20,081 nucleotides of DNA, taken from a virus. The position numbers and the translations under genes were made by a program. The notes under the pieces were generated by a model that searched no databases, had not been told where the DNA came from, and saw only the letters and a list, made by a program, of their open reading frames with translations. The stretch lies in the IMG/VR virus record IMGVR_UViG_3300032241_000675, positions 1 to 20,081 of that record. One strand, 5' to 3'. Shown one piece after another: positions 1-8,408 of this stretch. How positions within the stretch are numbered: the stretch's first letter is position 1; each line of letters starts with the position of its first letter.

Positions 1-1362
1 CGGCTTGAACAAACAATCTTAAAAAACTTAATTTACAATGAAGAATACCTACGAAAAGTCTTACCATTCATTAAAGACGAATACTTTACCGATTCGGTTG
101 AAAAGATTTTGTTTAAAGAAATCGCTGAATTTATTTCAAAGTATAATACTCCGCCAACGATTGAAGCGATTACATTGGCCGTCAAAGAAAGGAGAAATCT
201 CACGAATGCTGAGATGGAAAAGTCCAAAAGTTATCTACAAGAGATTGAATTGGCTAAGGGTGAAGAATCCAAAATTCAATGGCTTATTGATAAAACCGAA
301 AACTTCTGCCAAGAAAAAGCAATATACAACGCAGTATTGGGGTCTATTTCAATTTTGGATGGGAAAGACAAGACCCAAGACAAAGGTGCGATTCCCAAGA
401 TATTATCGGACGCCTTATCGGTAACATTTGATAATTCTGTTGGTCATGATTACTTGGAGAACTCAGATGAACGTTATGAATTTTATCACAGACATGAAGA
501 ACGAATTCCATTTGATTTAGATTACTTTAATAAGATTACAAAAGGCGGTCTACCCACTAAAACTCTTAATATCGCTTTGGCTGGTACTGGTGTGGGAAAA
601 TCTCTTTTTATGTGTCATGTTGCTGCTGGTGCTATGTCTTTGGGTAAAAATGTACTTTACATCACCTTAGAAATGGCTGAAGAAAGAATTGCTGAAAGAA
701 TAGATGCTAATCTATTGAATGTGACCGTAGATGATTTGTCCGAAATACCAAAGGAAATATATGATAAGAAAATTGAAAAATTACGTGGAAAAATTACAGG
801 TAAACTTATTATCAAAGAATATCCAACTGCCTCAGCTTCTACAACTCACTTTAGGACACTATTAAATGAACTCAACCTTAAGAGGTCCTTTGTACCTGAT
901 ATTATTTTTATTGATTACCTTAACATTTGTTGTAGTTCACGAATTAAACCAGGTGCAAACATCAATTCTTACACTTATGTCAAATCAATTGCAGAAGAAC
1001 TGCGAGGACTTGCCGTTGAATTCGGAGTCCCAATTGTTTCTGCAACTCAGACCACAAGATCCGGTTTTACAAGTTCCGACCCAGGACTCGAAGATACAAG
1101 TGAGAGTTTTGGTTTGCCTGCAACCGCCGACCTGATGTTTGCTCTTATCTCAAGTGAAGAACTGGAAGAACTTGGTCAGATTATGGTCAAACAATTGAAG
1201 AATCGTTATTCTGATCCAACATTACATAAACGATTTGTCCTTGGTATTGACAGAGCAAAGATGAGATTATATGATGTGGAACAAAATGCACAGAACGATA
1301 TTGCTGATGCAGGATATTCTACACCCAAACCTAAAAAGAATTTTGATGGATTTAAAGTATGA
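1..1362 (+). CDS. 41: Replicative DNA helicase, T4 gp41-like (5' end outside window)
   Basis: This is a DnaB-type hexameric 5'-3' helicase that would unwind the replication fork together with the phage primase. The frame is open from base 1, so the start lies upstream; 453 codons are visible, against about 475 residues for T4 gp41. Counting from the first visible codon, the Walker A loop is GTGVGKS at 195-201 and the Walker B strand IIFIDYL ends around Asp305. The segments KITKGG, LYITLEMAEER, RIDANLL, FRTLLNEL, SYTYVKSIAEELR and GLPATAD match T4 gp41 as I remember it almost residue for residue. An internal ATG at 109 is not the start, because homology to T4 gp41 continues upstream (for example the EYF and VLPF region near residues 20-30). 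The stop overlaps the next start by four bases (ATGA), so the two genes are probably translationally coupled. Confidence 0.95.
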   Translation, partial: RLEQTILKNLIYNEEYLRKVLPFIKDEYFTDSVEKILFKEIAEFISKYNTPPTIEAITLAVKERRNLTNAEMEKSKSYLQEIELAKGEESKIQWLIDKTENFCQEKAIYNAVLGSISILDGKDKTQDKGAIPKILSDALSVTFDNSVGHDYLENSDERYEFYHRHEERIPFDLDYFNKITKGGLPTKTLNIALAGTGVGKSLFMCHVAAGAMSLGKNVLYITLEMAEERIAERIDANLLNVTVDDLSEIPKEIYDKKIEKLRGKITGKLIIKEYPTASASTTHFRTLLNELNLKRSFVPDIIFIDYLNICCSSRIKPGANINSYTYVKSIAEELRGLAVEFGVPIVSATQTTRSGFTSSDPGLEDTSESFGLPATADLMFALISSEELEELGQIMVKQLKNRYSDPTLHKRFVLGIDRAKMRLYDVEQNAQNDIADAGYSTPKPKKNFDGFKV

Positions 1363-2468
1363 AATTAACTAGGGAAGAAGCACTATATTGTGCCAATGCC
1401 TTCCATGAATATTTCAATGATATTGGTTCCATTGAAGAATACATGAGAGATGAGAAATTAAAATCTTTGGCAGATATGCCAACTTCTTTATTTCCACCAG
1501 AAGATGATTTATTCTCAGACTTTTCAATGCACCCAAAAGACATGGAGATTGAAGTCACGGAAATACCGAGCGAGACTTGGTCCACATTATTGAATATTAC
1601 CTCATCACATATCAATAAAGCACCTGTTGGTAGAAATATTGAATTGGCTGTTAAAGAAAAAAACACAGGAAAGATTCTAGGATTCATTCGCTTAGGTTCA
1701 CCAGTAATCTATATGAAACCACGTAATGAATTGCTTGGACAGGTCTGGATTCAACAACCAGACACATCTAAACGATTCAATCAATCCGCTATTATGGGTT
1801 TTGTTATTGTACCAGCGCAACCTTTTGGATTCAATTATCTTGGTGGTAAATTGCTGGCAGCTATCTGTACTTCTCATACTGTTAGAGAAATAGTTAACAA
1901 AAAATATGATGCTAATATATGTCTATTTGAAACTACCAGTTTATATGGAACTGCCAAAACAGTATCTCAATATGATGGTATGAAACCTTTAATTCGTTTT
2001 CAAGGTTTAACTGAATCTGATATGGTACCAATGATGCATGGTCCGAGATATCTAACATTGAAAGATTATGTTGAAAGCCGAGTTGGTGATTTATTGGCTG
2101 GTGACACATCAACAACTAGTCGCAAACTTAGAACTTTTACCAAAATTATTGCCTTGACCAAGGCTGCTCTGAAAGGTAGTTCTAAATATGATGAATTCAA
2201 TAAAATAATTGAAAATGCCAAAAACTTAACCGAGAAGAAACGTTACTACACCTCAGATTATGGATTCAAAAACATGGTTGATTATATGGCCTGTAGAACT
2301 GATACCTTAATTAAAGGAGACAACTATACTAAACATGAATTATCTAATATTGTAGAGTGGTGGAGGAACAAAGCAATAAATAGATACGAAACCCTTAAAT
2401 TAGAGGGTAGATTACGTACCGAACTAGAAGTTTGGACATCAGGTAAAGACATACAAATTATTAGATAA
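1359..2468 (+). CDS. Conserved phage protein of unknown function, possible DUF4338/GNAT-like fold
   Basis: A 369-residue protein whose start overlaps the helicase stop by four bases, which points to co-expression with replication genes. I do not recognise it with certainty. The middle third contains GRNIELAV, GKILGFIRLG, GFVIVPAQPFGFNYLGGKLLA and FETTSLYGTAKTVSQY. This order (a strand pair, a Pro-containing strand, a helix with GGKLLA, then an E-T-x-x-YG strand) is reminiscent of the DUF4338 proteins found in phages and in some defence loci, which have an acyltransferase-like fold. That link is from memory and is weak. The C-terminal 120 residues are helical and charged (YYTSDYGFKNMVDY, EWWRNKAINRYETLKLEGRLR) and could bind nucleic acid. 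No signal peptide or membrane segment is visible. The proximity to gp41 suggests a role in DNA metabolism or modification, which is inference. Confidence 0.8.
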   Translation: MKLTREEALYCANAFHEYFNDIGSIEEYMRDEKLKSLADMPTSLFPPEDDLFSDFSMHPKDMEIEVTEIPSETWSTLLNITSSHINKAPVGRNIELAVKEKNTGKILGFIRLGSPVIYMKPRNELLGQVWIQQPDTSKRFNQSAIMGFVIVPAQPFGFNYLGGKLLAAICTSHTVREIVNKKYDANICLFETTSLYGTAKTVSQYDGMKPLIRFQGLTESDMVPMMHGPRYLTLKDYVESRVGDLLAGDTSTTSRKLRTFTKIIALTKAALKGSSKYDEFNKIIENAKNLTEKKRYYTSDYGFKNMVDYMACRTDTLIKGDNYTKHELSNIVEWWRNKAINRYETLKLEGRLRTELEVWTSGKDIQIIR

Positions 2469-2470
2469 CT

Positions 2471-3706
2471 ATGGCATCTCCAACCGATATACAAGAATCT
2501 GCTCAGGCTTTATTTTGTGCTTTAGCCAATAAACATGGCGCAACAAATATTGACGCAACTTTCAATAAAGAAACTTATCCAACTTATCTTGATTTTAAAA
2601 AAGCTTGGAATAAAAAGAATAAATCGGTTACCATAGAGAAAGCTTTTCAAACTCATGTAAAATCTGGTAAAGCTTCTTTTGATGAAATTGAAGAATTTTT
2701 ACATGGTACAAAAGAAAAAAGTAAATCAAAAAAGAATGATTGGTATTATTCATCATTACAAATTTCTAAACAATTAATTAAAGATATTGCTTCCATTAGT
2801 AACAAATTTAATTATGTCAAATCTGGAGATTGGTCTAATATTTTCTGGAGACATGGTGATAAAGAAGTGATGGAAAATATTGCCAAATTATATAAGAAAG
2901 CAAATGATTATCAAAAATTATTGGTCGTAAGTGGTTCAAAAGCAGATAGACCTTTTGATAACATTAATAAATGGTCTACAGCTGATATCTATTTTGCTTC
3001 AGAAACAGCGAAAAGAGAAATTGAAGATTTGGTTAAAGAAAAGAAATTAGATTTCACAAAATTAAATAGTTTTGTAAGTAAAACTATTACAGAAGGATCT
3101 TTGTTACCATTATCATTGAAAAAACAACCAAACTCCGTTACAATTAAAAAAGTTAATTTCAATAGGCCACAAGAACAAAAAGATATTGATAAACTTGAAT
3201 ATAGCGGAACAGAAGATTGGAAAAAATTTGATCCTAAAAAAGATGATATTAACAAATACAAAAGAACTTTGATTCTTTTTATGTCTAAAGATAAAAAGTT
3301 AACTTTACAATTAAGACATGATGCTTCAACAGAGATATTCAAAGGTGTTGTTGTTATTCCAGGTTCTGGAGCTTTTGAAGGAAGTATAAGTGCCGGTGGT
3401 ATTCGTGATATGATTAAAACCGTTGATGCAAATTTTGCTAAAAAATGGTATGATACTTATGATAATGTAAACATTAAATTTAGAGAAAGAAAATCTTTTT
3501 TAGACAAAGAATTGAAAACAAAAGATAGAGCAAGATATGATGAAGAAAGAGAAATGGCTAGTGCTTTAGTTACAAATGAAGTTAATCCTTTATTACTAGA
3601 TTGGTTGAAAAAAGACCAAAAAAGATCCGATTTATTTGTAAGAGCTATATACACATATGCAACCGCACGTTCAACAAATTCATCAAAATATGTTATAGCG
3701 AAATAA
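2471..3706 (+). CDS. Hypothetical phage protein, possible nuclease-like fold
   Basis: A 411-residue, lysine-rich soluble protein starting two bases after the previous stop; no strong Shine-Dalgarno sequence is seen before the ATG. The N-terminus (ESAQALFCALANKHG) is helical, and residues 80-90 are a K/S-rich linker. A central block holds KWSTADIYFAS (Asp172) followed about 40 residues later by LLPLSLKK (Lys217-Lys218). An Asp on a strand followed by a strand ending in S/E-x-K is the usual spacing of a PD-(D/E)xK-type nuclease core, but the expected acidic residue of the second half-motif is replaced by Ser-Leu, so this is only a suggestion. Residues 295-330 contain a glycine-rich stretch (VVVIPGSGAFEGSISAGG). 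Codons are strongly A/T-ending and the gene looks more AT-rich than its neighbours, which may mark a later arrival. The function is unknown. Confidence 0.75.
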   Translation: MASPTDIQESAQALFCALANKHGATNIDATFNKETYPTYLDFKKAWNKKNKSVTIEKAFQTHVKSGKASFDEIEEFLHGTKEKSKSKKNDWYYSSLQISKQLIKDIASISNKFNYVKSGDWSNIFWRHGDKEVMENIAKLYKKANDYQKLLVVSGSKADRPFDNINKWSTADIYFASETAKREIEDLVKEKKLDFTKLNSFVSKTITEGSLLPLSLKKQPNSVTIKKVNFNRPQEQKDIDKLEYSGTEDWKKFDPKKDDINKYKRTLILFMSKDKKLTLQLRHDASTEIFKGVVVIPGSGAFEGSISAGGIRDMIKTVDANFAKKWYDTYDNVNIKFRERKSFLDKELKTKDRARYDEEREMASALVTNEVNPLLLDWLKKDQKRSDLFVRAIYTYATARSTNSSKYVIAK

Positions 3707-3707
3707 T

Positions 3708-3989
3708 ATGGCACTAACCGACTTCCAAAAAATACTTGAAGAATATAAAGTGACCGATAATGATTTCGGTTTCTCTGCTCTGTCTGAAGAAGAACATAAC
3801 GCTAGAATAACTTCTAGCACACAAACAGCTGAAGATTACAAACGTAGATTGACCGATTTAGAAAAACTAATAGTGCCTTTCCTACAGAAACTACACACTA
3901 CAGGTGAGAAAGAATATATCTATTGGCCCAACCGTAAACCTGTTCTTGAGGAACAATTACAAAAGGTATTGAAATTAACTAGAGGATAA
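3708..3989 (+). CDS. Small conserved T4-like phage protein
   Basis: A 93-residue protein starting one base after the preceding stop. It is mostly helical: residues 1-60 contain a probable coiled-coil segment (AEDYKRRLTDLEKLIVPFLQKL). The C-terminus is EYIYWPNRKPVLEEQLQKVLKLTRG. The YWPNR-x-x-x-(L/I)-E-x-Q motif is familiar from small uncharacterised proteins of marine T4-like phages, so I believe it is a real conserved gene rather than a chance frame. I know of no function. It closes the replication-side block; the next gene begins three bases later and opens the glycan cassette. Confidence 0.8.
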   Translation: MALTDFQKILEEYKVTDNDFGFSALSEEEHNARITSSTQTAEDYKRRLTDLEKLIVPFLQKLHTTGEKEYIYWPNRKPVLEEQLQKVLKLTRG

Positions 3990-3991
3990 TT

Positions 3992-4705
3992 ATGAAAGCG
4001 ACTGTGATTATACCAACCACGGGGTCGGATGAAGTGGTTGGTGCTATTGATTCAGTATTAAAACAAACCATAGAAACACAAGTCTATCTTGTTTGTGACG
4101 GTAAAGAATTTACTGATAAAGTAAAAAGAATTGCGGAAAAATATGCTACCAATTCTTTCGTTAAAGTTTGTTATTTGCCTTTGAATGTAGGTGCAAATGG
4201 TTTTTATGGACATCGTGTCTATGCTGCCTTTACTCACCTAATCAACACCGAGTATGTTCTATATTTGGACCAAGACAACACATTTAAACCCAACCACGTT
4301 GAATCCTGCATCAATACTATTGAGAAATATAGTCTTGATTGGTCATATTCTCTCCGTTCTATTATAGATAAAAAAGGTAAACATCTGTGTGATGACAATT
4401 GTGAATCTCTCGGTAAATGGCATACTTATCACGGTGTTAACCATATTGACACAAATTGTTATTGCATTAAAACTGAAATTGCGATAAAATTAGCAAGTGC
4501 ATGGCATGGAGGTTGGGGTCAAGACCGAGTATTCCTAGGTGCAATAGCTCAGCATTTTCCAAGATTTGATTGTAACGGAGAATATACAGTAAACTACCGA
4601 GTTAACGGAAACCCAGGTTCTGTTACACCAGAATTCTTTGAAAATGGTAATGCAATAATGAGTAAAAAATATAATGGAGATTTCCCATGGCGCAAAAAGA
4701 TTTAA
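3992..4705 (+). CDS. Family 2-type glycosyltransferase (GT-A fold)
   Basis: A 237-residue protein that probably transfers a nucleotide-activated sugar to a glycan acceptor. It has a typical GT-A start: KATVIIPTTGSDEVVGAIDSVLKQT, with the nucleotide-binding first strand followed by the S-x-L-x-Q-T helix of GT2 enzymes. The metal-binding DXD equivalent is DQDN at residues 93-96 after the strand EYVLYL. Downstream, HGGWGQDRVFLGAIAQHF occupies the place of the acceptor-side acidic motif. It is short for the family, so it is a catalytic domain with no membrane anchor, as expected for a cytoplasmic phage enzyme. AGAGGA six to eleven bases before the ATG supports this start. Its 3' end overlaps the next gene by 19 bases. 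The acceptor cannot be deduced. Confidence 0.85.
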   Translation: MKATVIIPTTGSDEVVGAIDSVLKQTIETQVYLVCDGKEFTDKVKRIAEKYATNSFVKVCYLPLNVGANGFYGHRVYAAFTHLINTEYVLYLDQDNTFKPNHVESCINTIEKYSLDWSYSLRSIIDKKGKHLCDDNCESLGKWHTYHGVNHIDTNCYCIKTEIAIKLASAWHGGWGQDRVFLGAIAQHFPRFDCNGEYTVNYRVNGNPGSVTPEFFENGNAIMSKKYNGDFPWRKKI

Positions 4706-5559
4706 TCATCGGTGGTTGTACAAACTACGGAATCAATGAACTTAAACCTTGGGTTCTTTCAGTAAATGAATGTATGCCTGATGCACATAAAGTGATGTGT
4801 GTTGGTAATGCAACTGCCGAAACAATAAAATGGTTATCTGAACAAGGATTTGATATAGTAAATATGCCAAACATGAATGTCCCTGTTCATGTGTTACGAT
4901 TCCTATCTATTTACGAATATTTGAGAAATACTTGGCAAGATTATCGTTATGTTGTGACTACCGATGTAAAAGATGTATTCTTTCAATGGTCACCATTTAA
5001 GTGGATGGAAGACCAATCTATTGGTAATGACATGATTGTTAACCAAAAATTAGTTTGTGGTTCTGAAGGTATGCGTTATTGTGATGAACCATGGGGCAAT
5101 GAAAACTTAATGCAAGCTTATGGTCCTTATGTACATGAGTTGTTTAAGAATGAAAAAATATATAATGTTGGTGTTCTTGGTGGAACTGCTGAGTATTTAA
5201 AAGACTTAGTGTTCAACATTTTCACCAATGCGATTAATAGACCAATTGCAATTTGTGACCAAGCAGTATTCAACGTACTAATCAATACACAACCATATTA
5301 TGACGTAATGTTCTTTGCAGGTAATCAACACGCATGGGCTTGTCAAGCAGGAACAATGGTTGATCCATCTAAGATTGAATCATTTAGACCTTTCTTATTA
5401 GACGCTGAACCTATATTTGATAATGGTATTGTATGGACTGCTGATCGTGAAATGTATTGCATTGTTCACCAGTATGACCGTGTACCAGAATGGAAAAAGT
5501 TTGTTGAAAAGAAATATGACCAAGTAAATTCTGATGAATATATTATTATAAGAACATAA
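4687..5559 (+). CDS. GT-A-type glycosyltransferase-like protein
   Basis: A 290-residue protein. It begins LIIGGCTNYGINELKPWVLSVNE, followed by the helix-strand pattern of a nucleotide-sugar domain. The segment YRYVVTTDVKDVFFQ places a DxxD acidic motif at residues 93-96, the same layout as the TDVRD(V/I)xFQ motif seen in uncharacterised glycosyltransferase-like proteins of viruses and eukaryotes. Later segments (YNVGVLGGTAEYLKDL and CDQAVFNVL) fit the acceptor loop and an active-site Asp-Gln. The start at 4687 is supported by GGAGA five bases upstream, inside the preceding gene, giving a 19-base overlap in another frame and likely translational coupling. There is no membrane segment. The class assignment is good, but the donor and acceptor sugars are unknown. 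Confidence 0.8.
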   Translation: MAQKDLIIGGCTNYGINELKPWVLSVNECMPDAHKVMCVGNATAETIKWLSEQGFDIVNMPNMNVPVHVLRFLSIYEYLRNTWQDYRYVVTTDVKDVFFQWSPFKWMEDQSIGNDMIVNQKLVCGSEGMRYCDEPWGNENLMQAYGPYVHELFKNEKIYNVGVLGGTAEYLKDLVFNIFTNAINRPIAICDQAVFNVLINTQPYYDVMFFAGNQHAWACQAGTMVDPSKIESFRPFLLDAEPIFDNGIVWTADREMYCIVHQYDRVPEWKKFVEKKYDQVNSDEYIIIRT

Positions 5560-5560
5560 G

Positions 5561-6262
5561 ATGAGTTTGGGATTTATACTTTCAGCTTCAAATCAATTGA
5601 GAGCTGCTGAATTTAATATGAGTAATATTCGTAAGTTTTACCCAAATAGTTCATACATCATATTGGTTGATAAAGGTAAAGACTATTACGATTTGGCTAA
5701 AAAGTACAATGCAGAAATTTTATATTGCCAAAAGAAAAATGGTTATCCCGTTCAACCCAACGGTTACCAAAAAGAACAAATTTTGGAATTCTTACAAAGA
5801 ATGTATATTGGTTGTTTGAGATGCACAGAAGAATATGTTATGCTTGTTGAAGAAGATGTTTACATAACCAAAGAGATTACGATACCGGAAAATACAATTG
5901 TTGCAGGATTCAACACAACAATTGGCAATGATTATCCTCAAAAATTTATTGACTTAATAACAAATTGGTCTGGTATAGAACCAAAATTTAAAAAATATGG
6001 AGCTTGCGGTGGAACAATATTTCATAGATTGACTTTTGTTAATAACTATGATAGAATGTGTACTTTTATTAAGATAAATTTAGATGAAGTCTTTACTTAT
6101 TACCCAACCGCAGGATGGATTGATTGTTTTATGTCTTATTTGTTCCAAGTAATTGGATATTATTATACACCAAATGTAAAATTATTTAACATATATCCTC
6201 ATCTGAAAAAAATACCAGAAGGTACCGAGATTGTAGGAAATTACAAAGGATACTATGATTGA
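5561..6262 (+). CDS. GT-A-like glycosyltransferase-family protein
   Basis: A 233-residue protein starting one base after the previous stop. The N-terminus (GFILSASNQLRAAEFNMSNIRKFYPNSSYIILVDKG) resembles the first Rossmann-like half of GT-A enzymes, where several residues bind the nucleotide. The strand EEYVMLVEEDVYI carries an acidic cluster E97-E98-D99 at the position of the DXD motif, and YGACGGTIFHRLTF resembles the acceptor loop. The C-terminal part has aromatic-rich segments (YYPTAGWIDCFMSYLFQVIGYYY) that are amphipathic rather than clearly transmembrane. It sits between a transferase and a methyltransferase in the same coupled run, which supports a glycan role. Sequence similarity to named families is weak, so it could be a divergent or inactive transferase. 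Confidence 0.7.
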   Translation: MSLGFILSASNQLRAAEFNMSNIRKFYPNSSYIILVDKGKDYYDLAKKYNAEILYCQKKNGYPVQPNGYQKEQILEFLQRMYIGCLRCTEEYVMLVEEDVYITKEITIPENTIVAGFNTTIGNDYPQKFIDLITNWSGIEPKFKKYGACGGTIFHRLTFVNNYDRMCTFIKINLDEVFTYYPTAGWIDCFMSYLFQVIGYYYTPNVKLFNIYPHLKKIPEGTEIVGNYKGYYD

Positions 6263-6881
6263 AAATTATGAAATGATTGATAACGGCCATTGGTATCAAA
6301 GCAAAATAACTGGCGAACCAATGAAGTATGATGAGAATTACATTCAGTATTATACTAGAATGGACAATTCTATGTCCAAACTAAGATACAATTTAATACT
6401 GAACCACATAGGTATTTTTAAGTCGGTATTGGATGTTGGTTATGGTGACGGCAATTTCTTACAATATTGTTTCAATAGAGATAAGATTTGTTATGGCCAT
6501 GATATATCAAATTATCCTTTACCTGGAGGAATAGATTTTGTAAAAAATGTAGGTGATGTTGAAGTAGATGTTATAACTTTTTTTGATTCACTAGAACACA
6601 GAACCGAAAAAAACCTTATTCCTTTTTTGAAAACTATTCAAGCAAAATACATAGTGGTATCTTTACCTTGGATGCACCAAAGTCTAGGTGCTGAATGGTT
6701 TAAAACATGGAAACACAGAAAAGAAAACGAACACATACATCATTTTGATTACGTTGGTTTAATTAATATATTAAAAGAAGCAGACTTTGATTTAATCTAT
6801 ATTGGTAACGAAGAAGATGTTATTCGTAAACCTGTAACATACTTACCTAATATTTTAACTGTGATTGCAAGAAAACGATGA
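6255..6881 (+). CDS. SAM-dependent class I methyltransferase
   Basis: A 208-residue protein of the small Rossmann methyltransferase type. Motif I is SVLDVGYGDGNFLQYC (residues 57-72, with the glycine loop at 62-66) and binds S-adenosylmethionine. VDVITFFDSLEH is the motif IV region, and YIVVSLPWMH follows in the position of strand 5. This pattern fits the Methyltransf_23-type enzymes often found in polysaccharide clusters, where they cap or decorate sugars. The HxHHFDY segment near residue 160 is also common in that group. It overlaps the previous gene by eight bases, with AAAGGA six bases before the ATG, and its stop overlaps the next start (ATGA). The likely substrate is a sugar in the cassette product, inferred from context only; a nucleic acid substrate is not excluded. 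Confidence 0.88.
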   Translation: MIENYEMIDNGHWYQSKITGEPMKYDENYIQYYTRMDNSMSKLRYNLILNHIGIFKSVLDVGYGDGNFLQYCFNRDKICYGHDISNYPLPGGIDFVKNVGDVEVDVITFFDSLEHRTEKNLIPFLKTIQAKYIVVSLPWMHQSLGAEWFKTWKHRKENEHIHHFDYVGLINILKEADFDLIYIGNEEDVIRKPVTYLPNILTVIARKR

Positions 6882-7687
6882 GTGACATTACTATTGTAAC
6901 AGCCTTCTTTGATATAGGCCGTGGTGATTGGAGTCCAGACAAAGGTCTTCCACATTATCTACAAAGAACAAATGATACGTATTTTGAAAGGTTCTCACAC
7001 CTCGCCAGTTTAGATAACAATATGGTCATTTACACATCACAAGATTTAGCTGAGCGTATTTCTCAGTATAGAATTGGCAAGATGGATAAAACTAAGATTG
7101 TTTGTTTTGACTTTGCAAATGCGTTTGATAAAGAACGTAAGATAATTCAAACAGTACAATCAAATATTGAATATAGAGCTAATATTAATCCAATTCAATC
7201 TAAAAATCCTGAATATTGGAGTGTTGATTATGTACTAGTTAATTATCTGAAATCATCTTTTGTAAATCATGCTATCAATAATGGATTGGTTCCAGATGAA
7301 TTGGTTGCTTGGTTAGATTTTGGTTATTGTCGTAGTAAAGACATTCTTTTTGGAGTTACAAAGTGGCAATATCCTTTCAATAAAAATTTAATTCATGTTT
7401 TCAGTATTAAAAACTTTAAAGAAGGAAGAATGATACAAGATATCATTTTTAATAATGATGTACACATTACTGGTCCACATATTATTGCAAGTAAATCTAT
7501 GTGGCCTAAGTTAGATATTATGATTAATCATCACTTTTTGTTTTTGGCAAATAGTAATTTGATGGATGATGATCAAACACTTTTATTGATGTCAACACTA
7601 TCAAATCCGGAAGTGTTTGAAGTACACAAAGTTTCACCAAATGATTGGTTTGTTATTTTTAGGGATTATAATGAAAATATATCTTAA
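6878..7687 (+). CDS. HtrL/YibB-like protein of glycan clusters
   Basis: A 269-residue protein resembling the HtrL/YibB family, which is encoded in bacterial lipopolysaccharide core and other surface-glycan loci and is thought to be glycosyltransferase-like; its reaction is not established. Family-type segments are the N-terminal ITIVTAFFDIGRGDW, then YFERFSHLASLDNNMVIYTS, PEYWSVDYVLVNYLKSSFV and LVAWLDFGYCRS, where the WLDFGY acidic position is the candidate active-site strand. There is no signal peptide or membrane helix. The start overlaps the methyltransferase stop by four bases, and the end overlaps the next gene by 17 bases. Finding a host-type LPS-locus family in a phage cassette supports the idea that the products act on surface-type glycans. 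Confidence 0.8.
   Translation: MSDITIVTAFFDIGRGDWSPDKGLPHYLQRTNDTYFERFSHLASLDNNMVIYTSQDLAERISQYRIGKMDKTKIVCFDFANAFDKERKIIQTVQSNIEYRANINPIQSKNPEYWSVDYVLVNYLKSSFVNHAINNGLVPDELVAWLDFGYCRSKDILFGVTKWQYPFNKNLIHVFSIKNFKEGRMIQDIIFNNDVHITGPHIIASKSMWPKLDIMINHHFLFLANSNLMDDDQTLLLMSTLSNPEVFEVHKVSPNDWFVIFRDYNENIS
7661..7665 (+). promoter_or_regulatory. Ribosome binding site AGGGA deciding the start at 7671
   Basis: AGGGA lies five bases before ATG 7671. An in-frame ATG at 7617 would give 18 extra residues (MKYTKFHQMIGLLFLGII) that read as an out-of-frame copy of the upstream gene's coding sequence. The protein starting at 7671 begins directly with the expected first strand, MKIYLNSTANLGDF. I therefore prefer 7671. 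Confidence 0.6.
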
Positions 7688-8408
7688 TTCTACGGCAAAT
7701 TTAGGAGATTTCTTAAATTCTATGCCTGTGTTATCCGGTTTATCTAAACAGAATGAATTGGAGTTAATTGTCAGAAATGAAATGAAGAAGTTTAAAGGCT
7801 TCGAAGAATTTCTAGTTTATCAAAATCTATTTAAAAGTGTGGACTTTGATAATGACATCTTTATGTATGGAAATATCACATTGTTTAGTTCTTGGACTAG
7901 AGAAGACCAAAGTAATTCAAATCGTCCAATTGAAACTTGTAGATACGAGAACTGGATGAGAGACAAATACCCTGATATTAAATTTGAAGTTGATGATGAT
8001 TTTGAAATCAAATTCCCTCAGTTTGATTTTGTTGTAAGAAGCGATGTGCCTTATGTTGGTGACAGATGGAATATAAATGATATTGATTCACGTAGAGAAA
8101 GTAATGTTTTAACACATCTTTCAAAATATGAATTTATAGACTATAATAAAGATTTGTTGGAAAACTGTTATACCATAAAAAAATCTCCTAAACCTTTTAT
8201 TACTAATCTGACTGGTGTTGCTGTGTTGGCCGACTTATTGAACAAAGAACAATTAGTAGTTTGGAAACAAGAAGATTTTAAACCAGAATTTAGAAAAGGT
8301 GATAACATTGATTGGGATAATGGTAAAGATATCAATAAAGTTTTTGCCAAACATTTTTACGGTAACAGAAAATCTAAATTAGTACACGCAAATGATTTAC
8401 AATATTGA
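7671..8408 (+). CDS. Short GT-B/GT9-like protein (glycosyltransferase-related), first of a pair
   Basis: A 245-residue protein. The beginning, KIYLNSTANLGDFLNSMPVLSGLSKQ, has the pattern of family 9 (heptosyltransferase-like) N-termini: a strand, then N-x-G-D-x-(L/I)-x-x-x-P-V-L-x-x-L. Residues 100-150 are acidic (KFEVDDDFEIKFPQFDF). FITNLTGVAVLADLLNKEQLVVW near the C-terminus resembles the part of GT9 enzymes where the donor site and the helix with conserved small residues lie, but the usual D-S/T-G-x-x-H motif is not evident. At 245 residues it is well short of the roughly 330-350 of GT9 enzymes. It may be a divergent, possibly non-catalytic partner of the next gene, with which it overlaps by 17 bases. 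Confidence 0.65.
   Translation: MKIYLNSTANLGDFLNSMPVLSGLSKQNELELIVRNEMKKFKGFEEFLVYQNLFKSVDFDNDIFMYGNITLFSSWTREDQSNSNRPIETCRYENWMRDKYPDIKFEVDDDFEIKFPQFDFVVRSDVPYVGDRWNINDIDSRRESNVLTHLSKYEFIDYNKDLLENCYTIKKSPKPFITNLTGVAVLADLLNKEQLVVWKQEDFKPEFRKGDNIDWDNGKDINKVFAKHFYGNRKSKLVHANDLQY

Noticed and set aside
38-424. A plus-strand open frame overlapping the helicase gene in another frame
   Set aside because: The helicase frame is open from base 1 and matches T4 gp41; the alternative protein is basic with no domain.
2370-2385. AATAAATA-like sequence inside the gene at 1359
   Set aside because: It lies in coding sequence about 90 bases before the gene end, has only partial match to the late core, and AT-rich DNA gives such matches by chance.
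7617-7670. Upstream ATG extending the first GT9-like protein by 18 residues
   Set aside because: The extra residues are an out-of-frame reading of the upstream gene. AGGGA precedes the ATG at 7671, and the family-like first strand begins there.
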